Below are positions 49,460 to 60,832 of a stretch of 64,000 nucleotides of DNA, piece by piece (position 1 is the first letter of the stretch; each line of letters opens with the position of its first letter). Made by a program: the position numbers and the translations under genes. The stretch covers positions 124,001-188,000 of the forward strand of contig NZ_BAET01000008.1 in NCBI RefSeq assembly GCF_000252165.1, read 5' to 3'. This DNA comes from Glaciecola punicea ACAM 611 (GTDB lineage Bacteria; Pseudomonadota; Gammaproteobacteria; Enterobacterales; Alteromonadaceae). Under the pieces are notes generated by a model that searched no databases, had not been told where the DNA came from, and worked only from the letters and a program-made list of their open reading frames with translations.

Positions 49460-51142
49460 ATGAAGTTTATATTGCCTGTTGGTCTTGTTATCGCGCTTAG
49501 CGCTTGCTCTGTTAACCCTCTAGTGATTGAAAAAGAATACGAGGACGTCCAAGACACTATTGGTGAAGTGAACGAACTTATTATCGACAATCTGCTGCCT
49601 TGTTCCGGTGAGCTTAATTCTTCAGATCAAAATGCAGGCCATTTACAAGACTGTGAAACCCAGTCAGACGGTGTTATAAAAGTGATTCATCTCACGCAAG
49701 AAGTTGACATAGCGCTTGAGCAGCCAGATCCGATCGATCCTAATACGCTGAATGATCTGTGGGAAAAAATTCAATATCAAATGACGTTGCCAATTCCCCA
49801 AAATCAGCCCAGATTAGACGCTCAAAAAAATTGGTATTTGCGCCATCCCGCCTATATGCAAAGAGTGTCAAAACGCGCCCGTCCCTTTCTTTACCACATT
49901 ACCCAACGACTTGAACAAGAAAACATGCCCATGGAGTTGGCTCTATTGCCCATCGTTGAAAGTGCCTTTGACCCTTTTGCTTATTCGCACGGCAGAGCAT
50001 CGGGCATGTGGCAATTTATTCCCAGTACAGGCAAGCGTTTTGGCATGAAACAAACGTGGTGGTATGACGGACGCCGCGATGTAATAGCATCTACTGAAGG
50101 GGCTATAAAGTACCTGCGCTACCTAAACGATATGTTTGACGGTGATTGGCTGCACGCATTAGCCGCCTACAACAGTGGTGAAGGCAGAGTAATGCGTGCC
50201 ATCAAGAAAAACAAGCGCGCAGGCAAACCAACCGACTTTTGGTCGCTTGACTTACCCCGAGAAACCCGTGCTTATGTGCCTAAATTGCTTGCATTGGCCG
50301 ATATTTTAAAGAGTCAGGACGAATATAATTTTAGCTGGCCCAAAATTGCTAATGCACCCGTTGTAGAAATCGTTGATGTGAGCTCACAAATAGATTTAGC
50401 GGTAGCGGCACGCATGGCTAATTTGACAATTGCCGAACTGCAAGCACTAAACCCAGGATACAACCGCTGGGCAACCGACCCCGACGGCCCTCACCGCCTA
50501 TTATTGCCCATAGACAAGGCCGAATCTTTTACTGCCATGCTGGCACAAACAAGCAGCAAGGACAGGCTGAACTGGGTGCGCCATAAAGTTAAAAGTGGTG
50601 AAAGTTTAGGGCTTATTGCACGCAAATATTCCACCAGCGTAAGCGTCATAAAACAGGTAAACAACTTAAAATCTAACATGATCGTGGCAAATAACTATAT
50701 ATTGATCCCCGTGTCGCTAAAAGACTTGGATGCTTATAGCCTGTCGGCAGATCAGCGATTGGTAAAAACGCAGTCAATCAAACGCGCTAATCATAAAATA
50801 GAACATACAGTTAACCGCGGTGACACCCTTTGGGACCTTGCAGTAGCGCACAAGGTAGGCGTAAGAGAGTTAGCAAAATGGAACAAAATGGCGCCAACTG
50901 ACACCTTAAAAGTGGGCGCAAACTTGGTGATTTGGACAGACGACATTGCCATACCAGACGCCAATTCTCCGGTTATGCGAAATCTTGTGTATACCGTACG
51001 CTCTGGGGATTCTTTAGCGCTTATAGCAAGTCGCTTCAAGGTAAGAATCGCTGATATCGCGCAGTGGAATAACCTAGAAGGTGAAAAATATTTACAACCA
51101 GGACAGAAATTGAAGATTCGAGTAGATGTTAAGCGAACCTAA
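49460..51142 (+). CDS. mltD: Membrane-bound lytic murein transglycosylase D
   Basis: MltD is an outer-membrane lipoprotein that cuts glycan strands, releasing 1,6-anhydro ends. The lipobox ALSAC (C16) follows a short signal. The SLT domain (about residues 145-290) has LLPIVESAFDPFAYSHGRA with the catalytic glutamate, then GMWQFIPSTGKRFGM and ALAAYNSGEGRV. Three LysM repeats follow from about residue 375 (VKSGESLGLIARKYSTS, VNRGDTLWDLAVAHKVG, VRSGDSLALIASRFKVR), one more than I recall in E. coli MltD. The ATG at 49460 has AAGGAAG directly upstream; the GTG at 49445 is less likely. gloB-mltD adjacency is the common order. Confidence 0.96.
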   Translation: MKFILPVGLVIALSACSVNPLVIEKEYEDVQDTIGEVNELIIDNLLPCSGELNSSDQNAGHLQDCETQSDGVIKVIHLTQEVDIALEQPDPIDPNTLNDLWEKIQYQMTLPIPQNQPRLDAQKNWYLRHPAYMQRVSKRARPFLYHITQRLEQENMPMELALLPIVESAFDPFAYSHGRASGMWQFIPSTGKRFGMKQTWWYDGRRDVIASTEGAIKYLRYLNDMFDGDWLHALAAYNSGEGRVMRAIKKNKRAGKPTDFWSLDLPRETRAYVPKLLALADILKSQDEYNFSWPKIANAPVVEIVDVSSQIDLAVAARMANLTIAELQALNPGYNRWATDPDGPHRLLLPIDKAESFTAMLAQTSSKDRLNWVRHKVKSGESLGLIARKYSTSVSVIKQVNNLKSNMIVANNYILIPVSLKDLDAYSLSADQRLVKTQSIKRANHKIEHTVNRGDTLWDLAVAHKVGVRELAKWNKMAPTDTLKVGANLVIWTDDIAIPDANSPVMRNLVYTVRSGDSLALIASRFKVRIADIAQWNNLEGEKYLQPGQKLKIRVDVKRT

Positions 51143-51154
51143 AGTATGAACACT

Positions 51155-51195
51155 ACACAAATAAAAAGGGCCTATACACCCCTTTTTATTTGTGT
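51155..51195. terminator. Bidirectional terminator between mltD and cysS
   Basis: A perfect 16-base inverted repeat, ACACAAATAAAAAGGG (51155-51170) and its complement at 51180-51195, encloses a nine-base loop. Stem ends are A-rich on the left and T-rich on the right, giving a T-run in each direction. It lies between the convergent mltD and cysS stops and would end both transcripts. Confidence 0.9.
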
Positions 51196-51206
51196 CGCAT
51201 ACAGTA

Positions 51207-52586
51207 CTAGGCCTTACGCCAAGTAGTCCCTGTTTTACTTTCCTCTAGAATAACACCCAAAGCGCTTAATTCATCGCGTATAGCATCAGCGGATGCCCAA
51301 TTTTTATCGGTTCTGGCTTGAATACGCTTGGCAATGAGGGCTTCAATTTGCGCTGTAAGATCTTGACTAAGATCCCCCTGCAGAAACTGTTCAGGTTCGT
51401 TTTCTAGTATGCCTAATATTTTCCCCAAGTGTCGCAAAGCCCCTGCGGTATCTTTAGCCTCATCACTGTTGCTGTCTAGCTTGTTTAGATCTTTTACAAT
51501 ATCAAAGAGCACCGCTACGGCAACTGGCATATTAAAGTCGTCGTTCATAGCCGCTTCAAATTTCGCTAAATATCCACCGTATGACATCTCAACGTCTACG
51601 TTAGCTTTAACGTCACGCAAGGAAGTATAAAACCTTTCTAAACTAGCACGCGCTTGATCTATATTCTCTTGAGAATAGCTAAGCTGACTGCGGTAGTGCG
51701 CCGACATTAAGAAAAAACGAAGAGTTTCTGCATCATGTTTTTCAAGCACGCTGCGTAAGGTGAAAAAATTATCCAAAGACTTAGACATTTTTTCATTGTT
51801 AATTTGCACCATACCTGTGTGCATCCACGTGTTTACATACGGCGTATCATAGGCGCAGCAAGACTGCGCAACTTCGTTTTCATGGTGGGGAAAAATCAAA
51901 TCAGAACCGCCACCGTGAATATCAAAGTGTTCACCCAAATGCTTGTGGTTCATGGCCGAACACTCAATATGCCAGCCTGGACGACCCTCACCCCAAGGTG
52001 AAGCCCATGATATTTCACCTTCTTTCACCCCTTTCCACAGAATAAAGTCGAGCGGATCATGTTTATCACTTGTGGTTTGTACTCGAATACCTGAAACCAA
52101 TTGGGAAAGGTCTTGTTTGCTTAGTTTGCCATAGCCTTCATACGCATTGACCTTAAACAGCACGTCACCGGTAGATGACTGGTAGGCATAACCTTTGTCG
52201 ATTAAGCGCTCTATTACCGTAATAATTTCAGGCATGTGCGTAGTAACGCGAGGTTCGACATCTGGTTTAAGAAGATTCAGGGCGGCGAAATCTGCGTGCA
52301 TTTCTGTAATAGTGCGCTGCGTTAACTCACCCGGCGTTTCATTATTTTGCTGCGCCCTTTGAATAATCTTGTCGTCAACGTCTGTTATGTTTCGTACATA
52401 CTTTACCTCAAAACCAAGGTGTCTAAGATATCTAAGCACAATATCAAAACTCAAATAGGTGCGCGCGTGACCCATATGACAAAGGTCATATACGGTAATT
52501 CCACATACATACAGCCCTACTTTATTTTTAACGATAGGCGTGAAAGGCTGTTTTTCTTTAGATAGGGTATTGTAAATTTGCAGCAT
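51207..52586 (-). CDS. cysS: Cysteinyl-tRNA synthetase
   Basis: CysS charges tRNA-Cys. The 459 residues (461 in E. coli) carry the zinc cysteine C28, HIGH as HMGH (37-40), further zinc ligands in GWHIECSAM and [10 protein letters not shown], and KMSKS in [12 protein letters not shown] at about residue 265, then the anticodon-binding domain. It is convergent with mltD and divergent from ppiB (131-base gap), an order shared with E. coli for cysS-ppiB. Confidence 0.98.
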   Translation of the reverse strand: MLQIYNTLSKEKQPFTPIVKNKVGLYVCGITVYDLCHMGHARTYLSFDIVLRYLRHLGFEVKYVRNITDVDDKIIQRAQQNNETPGELTQRTITEMHADFAALNLLKPDVEPRVTTHMPEIITVIERLIDKGYAYQSSTGDVLFKVNAYEGYGKLSKQDLSQLVSGIRVQTTSDKHDPLDFILWKGVKEGEISWASPWGEGRPGWHIECSAMNHKHLGEHFDIHGGGSDLIFPHHENEVAQSCCAYDTPYVNTWMHTGMVQINNEKMSKSLDNFFTLRSVLEKHDAETLRFFLMSAHYRSQLSYSQENIDQARASLERFYTSLRDVKANVDVEMSYGGYLAKFEAAMNDDFNMPVAVAVLFDIVKDLNKLDSNSDEAKDTAGALRHLGKILGILENEPEQFLQGDLSQDLTAQIEALIAKRIQARTDKNWASADAIRDELSALGVILEESKTGTTWRKA

Positions 52587-52717
52587 AAATTATAGGGCTT
52601 AATTAAACTCTGGTGCGTAAAAAGATGCATAGAATTCTAGCATTTTGCTAGCCATATAGGCTACTATTTGTATGGTATAGTTATTCAACTCACATATAGA
52701 TATAAAAGGAAAACAAG

Positions 52718-53212
52718 ATGGTTTTGTTAAAAACAAACTTTGGCGATATTAAAATCAAATTATTTGAAAAAGAAGCACCCAATACAGTCGCCAATTTTAA
52801 AGAGCATGTAGAAGAAGGATTTTACGACGGGACTATCTTTCATCGAGTGATTAGCTCTTTCATGATCCAAGGCGGCGGGTTTGAGCCAGGACTGAGTCAG
52901 AAAAAAACTAAATCGTCTATCGAAAACGAAGCAAACAACGGCCTAAGCAATAAAGAAGGCACCTTGGCAATGGCTCGTACTAATGATCCTCATTCAGCGA
53001 CTTGTCAGTTTTTTATCAACGTGAAAAACAATGATTTTTTAGATTTTAGTGCTGCTAATTCACAAGGCTATGGCTACTGCGTATTCGCTGAAGTAGTGGA
53101 AGGCATGGATATTGTTGAAAAGATAAAGAACGTTGAAACCGGTAACTCTGGCATGCACGGCGATGTGCCGCTAGAAGACGTCGTTATTGAATCGGCGACC
53201 CTGCAGTCATAA
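52718..53212 (+). CDS. ppiB: Cytoplasmic peptidyl-prolyl isomerase PpiB
   Basis: PpiB is a cyclophilin that speeds proline cis-trans isomerisation of nascent proteins. The 164 residues equal E. coli PpiB and show no signal peptide. The cyclophilin active site is present: [14 protein letters not shown], then [20 protein letters not shown], and [21 protein letters not shown] lies upstream of the ATG. lpxH starts 9 bases after the stop; ppiB-lpxH is the conserved pair. Confidence 0.98.
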   Translation: MVLLKTNFGDIKIKLFEKEAPNTVANFKEHVEEGFYDGTIFHRVISSFMIQGGGFEPGLSQKKTKSSIENEANNGLSNKEGTLAMARTNDPHSATCQFFINVKNNDFLDFSAANSQGYGYCVFAEVVEGMDIVEKIKNVETGNSGMHGDVPLEDVVIESATLQS

Positions 53213-53221
53213 GCAGCGATT

Positions 53222-53944
53222 ATGTCGAAAACGCTGTTTATCTCTGATTTACATTTAAGCGCTGAGCGAAGTGATATCGCTCAGTGCTTTTTTAATTTCA
53301 TGGAACACGAAGCGCCAGGCTGCGATGCCCTGTATATTCTAGGTGACTTGTTTGAAGTGTGGATTGGCGATGATCACAACACGCCTTTTTCGCAACAGGT
53401 CGCTCAAGCGATAGCGAAGGTAGCTAACAGCACAGAGGTGTTTTTTATACACGGAAATAGAGATTTTGCCGTGCGCCAAGGCTTTGCCAAGCGCTGCAAT
53501 ATGAAGCTGCTGCCAGAGCAGTTCGTGATTGATTTATATGGGCGTAAAACGCTTATATCCCACGGTGATGAACTGTGTACCAAAGACATTGAGTACATGA
53601 AGTTTCGTAAGAAAGCGCGCGGATGGTGGTGGCCTAAATTGATGTTAGCGATACCGCTTCGCCTGCGCATAAAAATGGCGCACAAGGGCCGAAAAATAAG
53701 TAAAAAAAATCAGCTGACCTTAAGCGAAGAAATAATGGATGTCACGCAGTCAGAGGTGGAATCAGCCATGCTGCACTTTGATGTTAAGTTGTTTATTCAC
53801 GGGCATACCCATCGCCCAAACATACACAATTTCACGCTTAATTATCAAGCCGTGCAGCGCATTGTGTTAGGCGATTGGTATAGCCAAGGCAGTATTTTGA
53901 TCGCCAACGCTGATTCGCTGTCTTTAGAAACTCGCCGCTTTTAA
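53222..53944 (+). CDS. lpxH: UDP-2,3-diacylglucosamine diphosphatase LpxH
   Basis: LpxH splits UDP-2,3-diacylglucosamine to lipid X, the fourth step of lipid A synthesis, at the inner membrane surface. The 240-residue calcineurin-fold enzyme carries ISDLHLS, GDLFEVWIGDD, HGNRDF, SHGDELCT and HGHTHRP, the full metal-site set of the LpxH family. It follows ppiB by 9 bases. Its 3' end overlaps that of the convergent miaE by 21 bases. Confidence 0.97.
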   Translation: MSKTLFISDLHLSAERSDIAQCFFNFMEHEAPGCDALYILGDLFEVWIGDDHNTPFSQQVAQAIAKVANSTEVFFIHGNRDFAVRQGFAKRCNMKLLPEQFVIDLYGRKTLISHGDELCTKDIEYMKFRKKARGWWWPKLMLAIPLRLRIKMAHKGRKISKKNQLTLSEEIMDVTQSEVESAMLHFDVKLFIHGHTHRPNIHNFTLNYQAVQRIVLGDWYSQGSILIANADSLSLETRRF

Positions 53945-54718
53945 GCTCTGCTCAGCGCTGTTAATTGCTGCACATGGAACACCACTGTGAAACTTGAAAT
54001 CTGAGTCGTGCGTGCTGATAAGCTCAGCTTCTCTTTCACCAAAAAACGCTATTCTGGGGGCAATATCTATTTGTGCAATATCGGTGGCCAAGGTTAAATA
54101 ATCTTGATAATGACGCGCTTCTGAGCGTAACAAACTGGTATAAAACTCACCAAGTTTAGGATCTAAATGCGGCGCTATTTTGGCAAAACGCTCACATGAG
54201 CGCGCCTCTATATAAGCACCACAAATTAACTTGTCAATTAACGCGTCGGGCTCGTGGGTTTTGCAGTGCGTCAGTAAGCCTTTTGCATAGCGACTAGAAC
54301 TGATGTTTGTATATTCAATAGCATAAATATCCATCATTTCTAGTACTTGATAAAAGTGATGCAGCTCTTCTTTTATCAACAGCACCATTTTATCAATGAG
54401 GTTTTGGCTGTAGGGTGAATCACTTTTCGCCATCATCGACTTATTTAATTTGCACTTAGGTAAGTCTTGCCAATTACCCTCTTGGCGATAAGTAAATTTT
54501 TCGTAAGGCGCCAACCACTCCAGCAGTGCTTTTGCGCTGGTAGCGTCTACAGCATAGCGGCGAATGAGAAACATCGCACTTTGCGCTGCCTTTAGCTCGC
54601 ATACTAGATGGTCGTTCAAAAGCGTAGGTAAATTAGCCGGCTTTACAGCCTCATCTACCCAACTTTGTGGTGTGGCGCAGTGCAAGAAATGCTTTATAGG
54701 GTGTAATATTGTATCCAA
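53924..54718 (-). CDS. miaE: tRNA-(ms2io6A)-hydroxylase MiaE
   Basis: MiaE is the non-haem diiron monooxygenase that hydroxylates the isopentenyl group of ms2i6A37 in tRNAs reading UNN codons. The diiron ligands are visible in LVCELKAAQSAMF, in EELHHFYQVLE and in IEARSCERF and SEARHYQDYL, all spaced as in ferritin-like four-helix proteins. The 264-residue length fits the family. Its C-terminal coding overlaps lpxH by 21 bases on opposite strands. The enzyme needs the miaA/miaB products, not in this window. Confidence 0.95.
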   Translation of the reverse strand: MDTILHPIKHFLHCATPQSWVDEAVKPANLPTLLNDHLVCELKAAQSAMFLIRRYAVDATSAKALLEWLAPYEKFTYRQEGNWQDLPKCKLNKSMMAKSDSPYSQNLIDKMVLLIKEELHHFYQVLEMMDIYAIEYTNISSSRYAKGLLTHCKTHEPDALIDKLICGAYIEARSCERFAKIAPHLDPKLGEFYTSLLRSEARHYQDYLTLATDIAQIDIAPRIAFFGEREAELISTHDSDFKFHSGVPCAAINSAEQSLKAASF

Positions 54719-54822
54719 ACCAAGATAGCCTTATAAAAAAGATATGGCATAAACATAGCCAAGAAAATAATCAGTGTACTACCTAAAATTATAGCATAAA
54801 AAGTGCTGAGCTCAATCGTCAC
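54694..54822 (-). CDS. Candidate small membrane protein overlapping miaE start
   Basis: A 42-codon frame runs from a GTG at 54822 to a TAA at 54694-54696, overlapping the miaE start by 25 bases in another frame. The product would be one strong membrane segment (AIILGSTLIIFLAMFMPYLF) with aromatic ends. GAA lies shortly before the GTG but there is no clear ribosome site. AT-rich DNA can produce such frames by chance, so this is only a candidate; comparison across relatives would settle it. Confidence 0.2.
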   Translation of the reverse strand: MTIELSTFYAIILGSTLIIFLAMFMPYLFYKAILVWIQYYTL

Positions 54823-54921
54823 TTCTATGCTATCAAATACATTGCAATATATAAATATCGCTTAGTGCATAGCGTTTTACTGATAAACAAATTGTTATCT
54901 TGTGAGGCATTAAGACGTGCA

Positions 54922-54950
54922 TTGAGCATTACGACTTTTCACGATATTAT
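54922..54950 (+). promoter_or_regulatory. Candidate sigma-70 promoter for the S41 peptidase gene
   Basis: TTGAGC (54922-54927) and TATTAT (54945-54950) are separated by exactly 17 bases, placing transcription start near 54957, about 70 bases before the ATG at 55026. It lies in the roughly 300-base gap between miaE and the peptidase gene. Nothing else in the gap, apart from the small candidate frame at 54694-54822, could be assigned. Confidence 0.45.
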
Positions 54951-55025
54951 CGGCCTATAACTTGTGCCTCGCTGAATCTTATTGATAGAGATTCGCTAAT
55001 TGATTTGGCCATTAAAAGAGAATTT

Positions 55026-57957
55026 ATGAAAATACTATTAACGGGCATTATTTTAATGTCTTTTTGTTTTACCACACTTGCTCAAGTTTCGCCGCAGTGG
55101 GTGCGTTATCCCGCTATTTCACCCAATGGTGAGAGTATTGCATTCACCTATAAAGGCGACATATATAGTGTTGCTTCAACTGGCGGTGAAGCAACACGCT
55201 TAACTTTTCATAAGGCTCATGATTTTAAACCTGTTTGGAGCAAAGACGGTCAACAATTAGCCTTCGCCTCTGACCGTTTTGGCAATTTCGATGTGTTTGT
55301 TATGGATGCTTTAGGCGGCAAAGCCAAAAGACTTACGTTTCACTCCAGCGATGAGCAACCGCATACTTTCACGCACGATAAAAAAATATTGTTTAAAGGC
55401 CAGCGCATGGACAGTGTTGAGCATAGGCAATATCCAACGTCACGACAGTTCGAGCTTTACAGCGTGCCAGTAAACGGCGGCCGTGTTGATCAGTTTTTAA
55501 GCCTAGCGCTAGAAGATGTTCAAATTAACAACGCCGGTGATCAAATTATTTACCATGATCCCCGGCAGCACACCAACGCCATTAGAGATTAGCATTCGTA
55601 CCCAAGACGTCGAAAACAGCGAAGAAATGGTCAGTATCAACGGCGACATCTCCGATATGGCAGTATCTCCAAATGGCAGAGAAATAGCCTTTATCTCAAA
55701 CGGTGAAGTGTTTGTATCGTCAAGCGACGGTGCGTTTACCAAGCAAATTACCAATACCGCCTCACAAGAAAACTTCATAAGCTTTTCGCCCGACGGTGAC
55801 TACCTGCTATATGCTGCCCAGCGCAATAACAAATGGAGTATTTTCAAAGCCAGTAAAAAACGTGAGGAAGAACCGTTTTTCTTCGCAGCCACTTTAATTA
55901 ACGAGCAAATCTTGGTCAGTAACAAGGCCGATAATTACCAACCACGTATTTCACCAGACGGCTCAAAATTGGCGTTTATTGAAGACAGACGCACCTTAAA
56001 AATAATGGATTTAAACACCTTAGAAACGGTTGTATTAGTTACGCCCGAACACATGATACACATGCGCGATGGCGACCAAACCTTTAGCTGGAGCCCAGAC
56101 AGCGAATGGATTTTATTTGAATACCGCAAACTATTGAATAATGCTGACATCGCCATGGTCCACGTGACGGGCGAACAAGACATGAGGGTAGTTATTCCCA
56201 GCGGCTATTATGATGCCCAGCCTAAATGGGTAAATCAAGGCAAGCAAATAATATGGTTTAGTAATCGCAATGGTTTGAAAAGCTATGCTACCAGTGGACG
56301 TTCACAAAATGATGTGTACACCCTTTTCTTAAACCAAGTCGATTGGGATAAATTCAACTTAAGTGAAGATGACTACGCCTTGCAAACGGCTATAGAAGAG
56401 GCCGCACAAGAAAAACTCGACAAAGAAAAAGCTAATACTGATATTGATAATAACGACGCTTCCAGCGATGATAAAAATATTGAAAGTGAAGAACTCGACT
56501 TTGAACCAATTACAATTGAGTGGGACGATCTAAACGATAGAGTCAGTAAGCTGACCATACACTCCTCTTTTTTAGCCGATGCCGTGCTTAACAAAGACGC
56601 GACCAAACTTTACTATTTATCGCGTTTTGAAGACGAATTCGATTTATGGGAAACCGATTTACGCACCCAAGAAACTGCCAAGACCATTAGTTTAAATACG
56701 CCAAACGGCAGCCTAATGTGGGGCCCAAATATGGAAAATTTGTATTTACTAAGCGATGGGCACATTAGCAAACTGCTTATAGACGAAGGTAACAGCGAGA
56801 GGGTTTTTATTAATGGTGAAGTTCTCATTGACCGCGATGCCTTGCGCCAGCATTCATTCGACCATGTGTGGCTGCGCACCGCGAAAATATTTTATGAACC
56901 CACTTTTCATGGCACTGATTGGCCCCTAATGCGAAGCGAATATAAACCTAAGGTTGCTCATGTTAGCAACACACATGAGTTCACCGAATTACTCAGTGAA
57001 ATGCTGGGTGAATTGAATGTATCTCACGCTGGCGCAGGTATACGAGGTGGCAATGAAACCGGTGACAGCACAGCTTCATTGGGAATATTTTATGACTACA
57101 AACACCAAGGTGATGGCGTTAAAATTACAGAAGTTATTAACGGCGGTCCTTTAGACAAAGCTAGATTTAATGTACAAGCAGGCATGCTTATTGTCAAAAT
57201 TGATGGTGAAACAATTACCAATAGTCTCGACTGGCCTATGTTGCTTAATCGTAAAGCAGGCAAATTTACACTACTTGACATACTCGATAGTGCCACAGGC
57301 AAAAGCAAGCAAGTAACGGTTAAGCCTATTTCAGGCTCGCAAGAGTCTGACCTTTTATATGAACGCTTCGTTAAAATAAATGAGCAAGAAGTATTAGCAA
57401 AAAGTGATGGAAGACTCGGTTACGTGCATATTCCAGGGATGGGCGATGGCCCATATCGCGATATATACGACGATATGATGGGTCGATTTTTTGATAAAGA
57501 AGCCATGATTATAGACACGCGCTTTAACAGCGGCGGTGATCTAGTTGCCGATTTAGCCATGTTCTTTACTGGCGAATCTTTTTTAACCTACGCTATTGAA
57601 GGCAAAGTGGTAGGCGGGGAGCCTACATCTCGGTATACCAAACCTGTTGTTTCGCTGTTTAACGAATCAATGTATAGCGATGGACATTGCTACGCCAGTG
57701 GTTTTACCGACTTAAAATTAGGCAAATCAGTCGGCATGCCAGTACCGGGCACCTGCAGTTTTGCAGGATGGGAAAGTTTACCCATGGGCGGCTATTGGGG
57801 TGTAGTGCCGATAAGCGCCAAAAACCAAAAGGGAGAATGGCTAGAAAACAATCAAACCGCACCTGATATTGAAGTTAAAAATGCGCCAGGCATGATTGAC
57901 AAAGGCCGCGATCAGCAGTTAGAGCATGCTATTAAGCAGATGCTTGAAGACTTTTAG
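55026..57957 (+). pseudogene. Tricorn-like PD40/PDZ/S41 peptidase, broken by internal deletion and frameshift
   Basis: Two overlapping plus-strand frames together give one family protein. The first, from the ATG at 55026 (ribosome site AGAGAA, signal peptide ending TTLA), encodes WD40-like PD40 repeats (PAISPNGESIAFTY, PVWSKDGQQLAFASDRFGNF) and stops at 55590-55592. The second, in the +1 frame and open to 57957, resumes at about 55561 with more PD40 repeats, an acidic linker, a PDZ domain (ITEVINGGPLDKARF) and the S41 protease with DTRFNSGGDLVADL and the serine segment NESMYSDGHCYASGF. Near 55559 the frame jumps from IIYHD straight to TPTPLEISIR, where relatives I recall have roughly 130-150 residues more. 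This implies an internal deletion of several hundred bases that shifted the frame. As written, no full-length product is made. A sequencing error would explain the shift but not the missing residues. Confidence 0.75.
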
Positions 57958-58185
57958 CGCGGTGCGCCAAAAGCCGAACGCGATAAGTAAAATGCACATA
58001 AAATAGCGGGTAGTTGTAGGCGATTTTTATTTCATCCTTTACACTACCTCCAATATAGGACGCTGCAAGTTTTGCGATTATATGAGATGTATAGGCACTA
58101 ATAGCAAAGCAAGGCTTTTCATTTAGGAAACTCTACATAAGTCGGACAAGCAGACACTGGGTTTTTATTGATATAATAGGTATTT

Positions 58186-58626
58186 ATGGATAGTTCTGCT
58201 GGAAAATTAGTTGTTGGCGCATTAGAAAAATGTGATTTGCCCGATTTAGGCATCTCTAATTTAGTCATGCGTGTAGACACCGGCGCCGCGACGTCTTCAC
58301 TACATGTAGAAAATGTCGAAGAATATGAAAAAGGCGGGAAATCGTGGATTAGCTTCGACATCCACCCCGATGTGTACAATGTAGCAAAAATAACCCGACA
58401 TTCAAGCGTTGTCAAAGCAAGACGCAAAGTCAGAAGCTCGTCCGAGACACTCGAACACCGATACGTCATCGCAACCACGCTAGCGATAGGTGAACATAAG
58501 TGGCCAATAAGGATCAATCTCACCGATAGAACAGAAATGACCTATCTAATGCTACTTGGTCGCCAAGCAATGGCGAATAAAATATTAGTTGATCCTAGCC
58601 AAGAGTTTTTAGTCTCGGATTCGTAA
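58186..58626 (+). CDS. RimB/RloB-like retropepsin-type protein (Zn_protease domain)
   Basis: This 146-residue protein belongs to the putative ATP-dependent zinc protease/retropepsin-like family (PF05618). The signature is MRVDTGAATSSLH with D31, the aspartic-protease-like DTGA, then LTDRTEMTYLMLLGRQAM near the end. Relatives are often beside rimK, which adds glutamates to ribosomal protein S6; no rimK is in this window. The frame begins at the ATG at 58186 with TAGG upstream. It converges on fghA. Catalytic activity is inferred. Confidence 0.8.
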   Translation: MDSSAGKLVVGALEKCDLPDLGISNLVMRVDTGAATSSLHVENVEEYEKGGKSWISFDIHPDVYNVAKITRHSSVVKARRKVRSSSETLEHRYVIATTLAIGEHKWPIRINLTDRTEMTYLMLLGRQAMANKILVDPSQEFLVSDS

Positions 58627-58640
58627 TAGTTAAACTTGCG

Positions 58641-59540
58641 TTAAACTGCTTGCAAAAACTGCGCGTGAAACACGATATGCTCTTCAATAAAACTGCTAAT
58701 AAAATAGTAACTATGGTCATAGCCAGGGCGCATATTTAATTGGATAGTATAGTCGTTTATCAAAGCCGCTTTGAGCAAGCTCTCTGGTTTTAATTCACTC
58801 TTTAAAAAACTATCGTCTGCGCCTTGGTCAATCAAAATAGGCGTTTTTATATTTGCTTTTTTGATCAGATGTGAAGCGTCATACATCGTCCATGTGTCGG
58901 TGTTATCTCCTAGATAATGCGTGAATGCTTTTATTCCCCATGGACATTCAACGGGGTTACAAATGGGACTAAAGGCTGAAATAGAAGTAAAGACTTCGGG
59001 GTTTCTCAAACCAATGGTTAATGCGCCATGCCCGCCCATTGAATGACCACTGATCGCTTTTTTACTGCTTACCGCAAAGCTAGCTTCCACCGCAGGGATA
59101 AGCTCTTTAAGAATATAGTCATACATCTGGTAGTTGCGATCAAATGGTGGCTGTGTCGCATTAAGATAAAAGCCTGCGCCTAAGCCAAAATCATAAGCTT
59201 TATCAGGATCATCAGGCACGTCCTCTCCACGTGGACTGGTGTCGGGCGCAACAATAGCAATGCCCAATTGCGCCGCCATTTTGAGCGCCCCTGCTTTTTG
59301 CATAAAGTTTTCATCGGTACAACTTAAACCTGACAGCCAATAAATAACGGGCACATTCTCAAGCTTACCTTCAATACCAGCACCGGTAGCATGGGGCGGT
59401 AAATAAATAGCAAAGCGCATATCGCAGTTATTATGCTGTGAATAATGGCTGTATTGGCTAAGCGTGCCGTTAAAAGCTAAGGTTTGCGATACCCTCTTTA
59501 GCTCTTCGATTTGTTTGCTTGTTGATGATTCATTGGACAT
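58641..59540 (-). CDS. fghA: S-formylglutathione hydrolase
   Basis: FghA hydrolyses S-formylglutathione to formate and glutathione, completing formaldehyde detoxification begun by the neighbouring dehydrogenase. The alpha/beta-hydrolase has the nucleophile elbow SGHSMGGHGALT, the oxyanion segment WLSGLSCTDENFMQKAG, DTSPRGEDVPDD, the catalytic Asp in LIDQGADDSFL and His in PGYDHSYYFI. A leading extension of about 20 residues makes it 299 long against about 278 usually. The dehydrogenase stops one base before this start on the same strand, so the pair is one operon. Confidence 0.97.
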   Translation of the reverse strand: MSNESSTSKQIEELKRVSQTLAFNGTLSQYSHYSQHNNCDMRFAIYLPPHATGAGIEGKLENVPVIYWLSGLSCTDENFMQKAGALKMAAQLGIAIVAPDTSPRGEDVPDDPDKAYDFGLGAGFYLNATQPPFDRNYQMYDYILKELIPAVEASFAVSSKKAISGHSMGGHGALTIGLRNPEVFTSISAFSPICNPVECPWGIKAFTHYLGDNTDTWTMYDASHLIKKANIKTPILIDQGADDSFLKSELKPESLLKAALINDYTIQLNMRPGYDHSYYFISSFIEEHIVFHAQFLQAV

Positions 59541-59541
59541 A

Positions 59542-60696
<1,155 letters not shown>

Positions 60697-60832
60697 TTAT
60701 GTGTGAATAAAGTTTTGCGTGAAATAAAAAGCAAAGCTGAATAAAAGTACACGTCAAAGGTGCTTAAATACCAATTAGCTTGAAACAAGTCAAAACCATC
60801 AGTGTAAGAACCAAGTATCTTTGCAGCAAAGC

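Noticed and set aside
58172-58177. A TATAAT directly before the retropepsin-like gene, suggesting a leaderless message
   Set aside because: It is only eight bases from the ATG with no fitting -35 box, and TAGG between them may be the ribosome site; the match is probably chance in AT-rich DNA.
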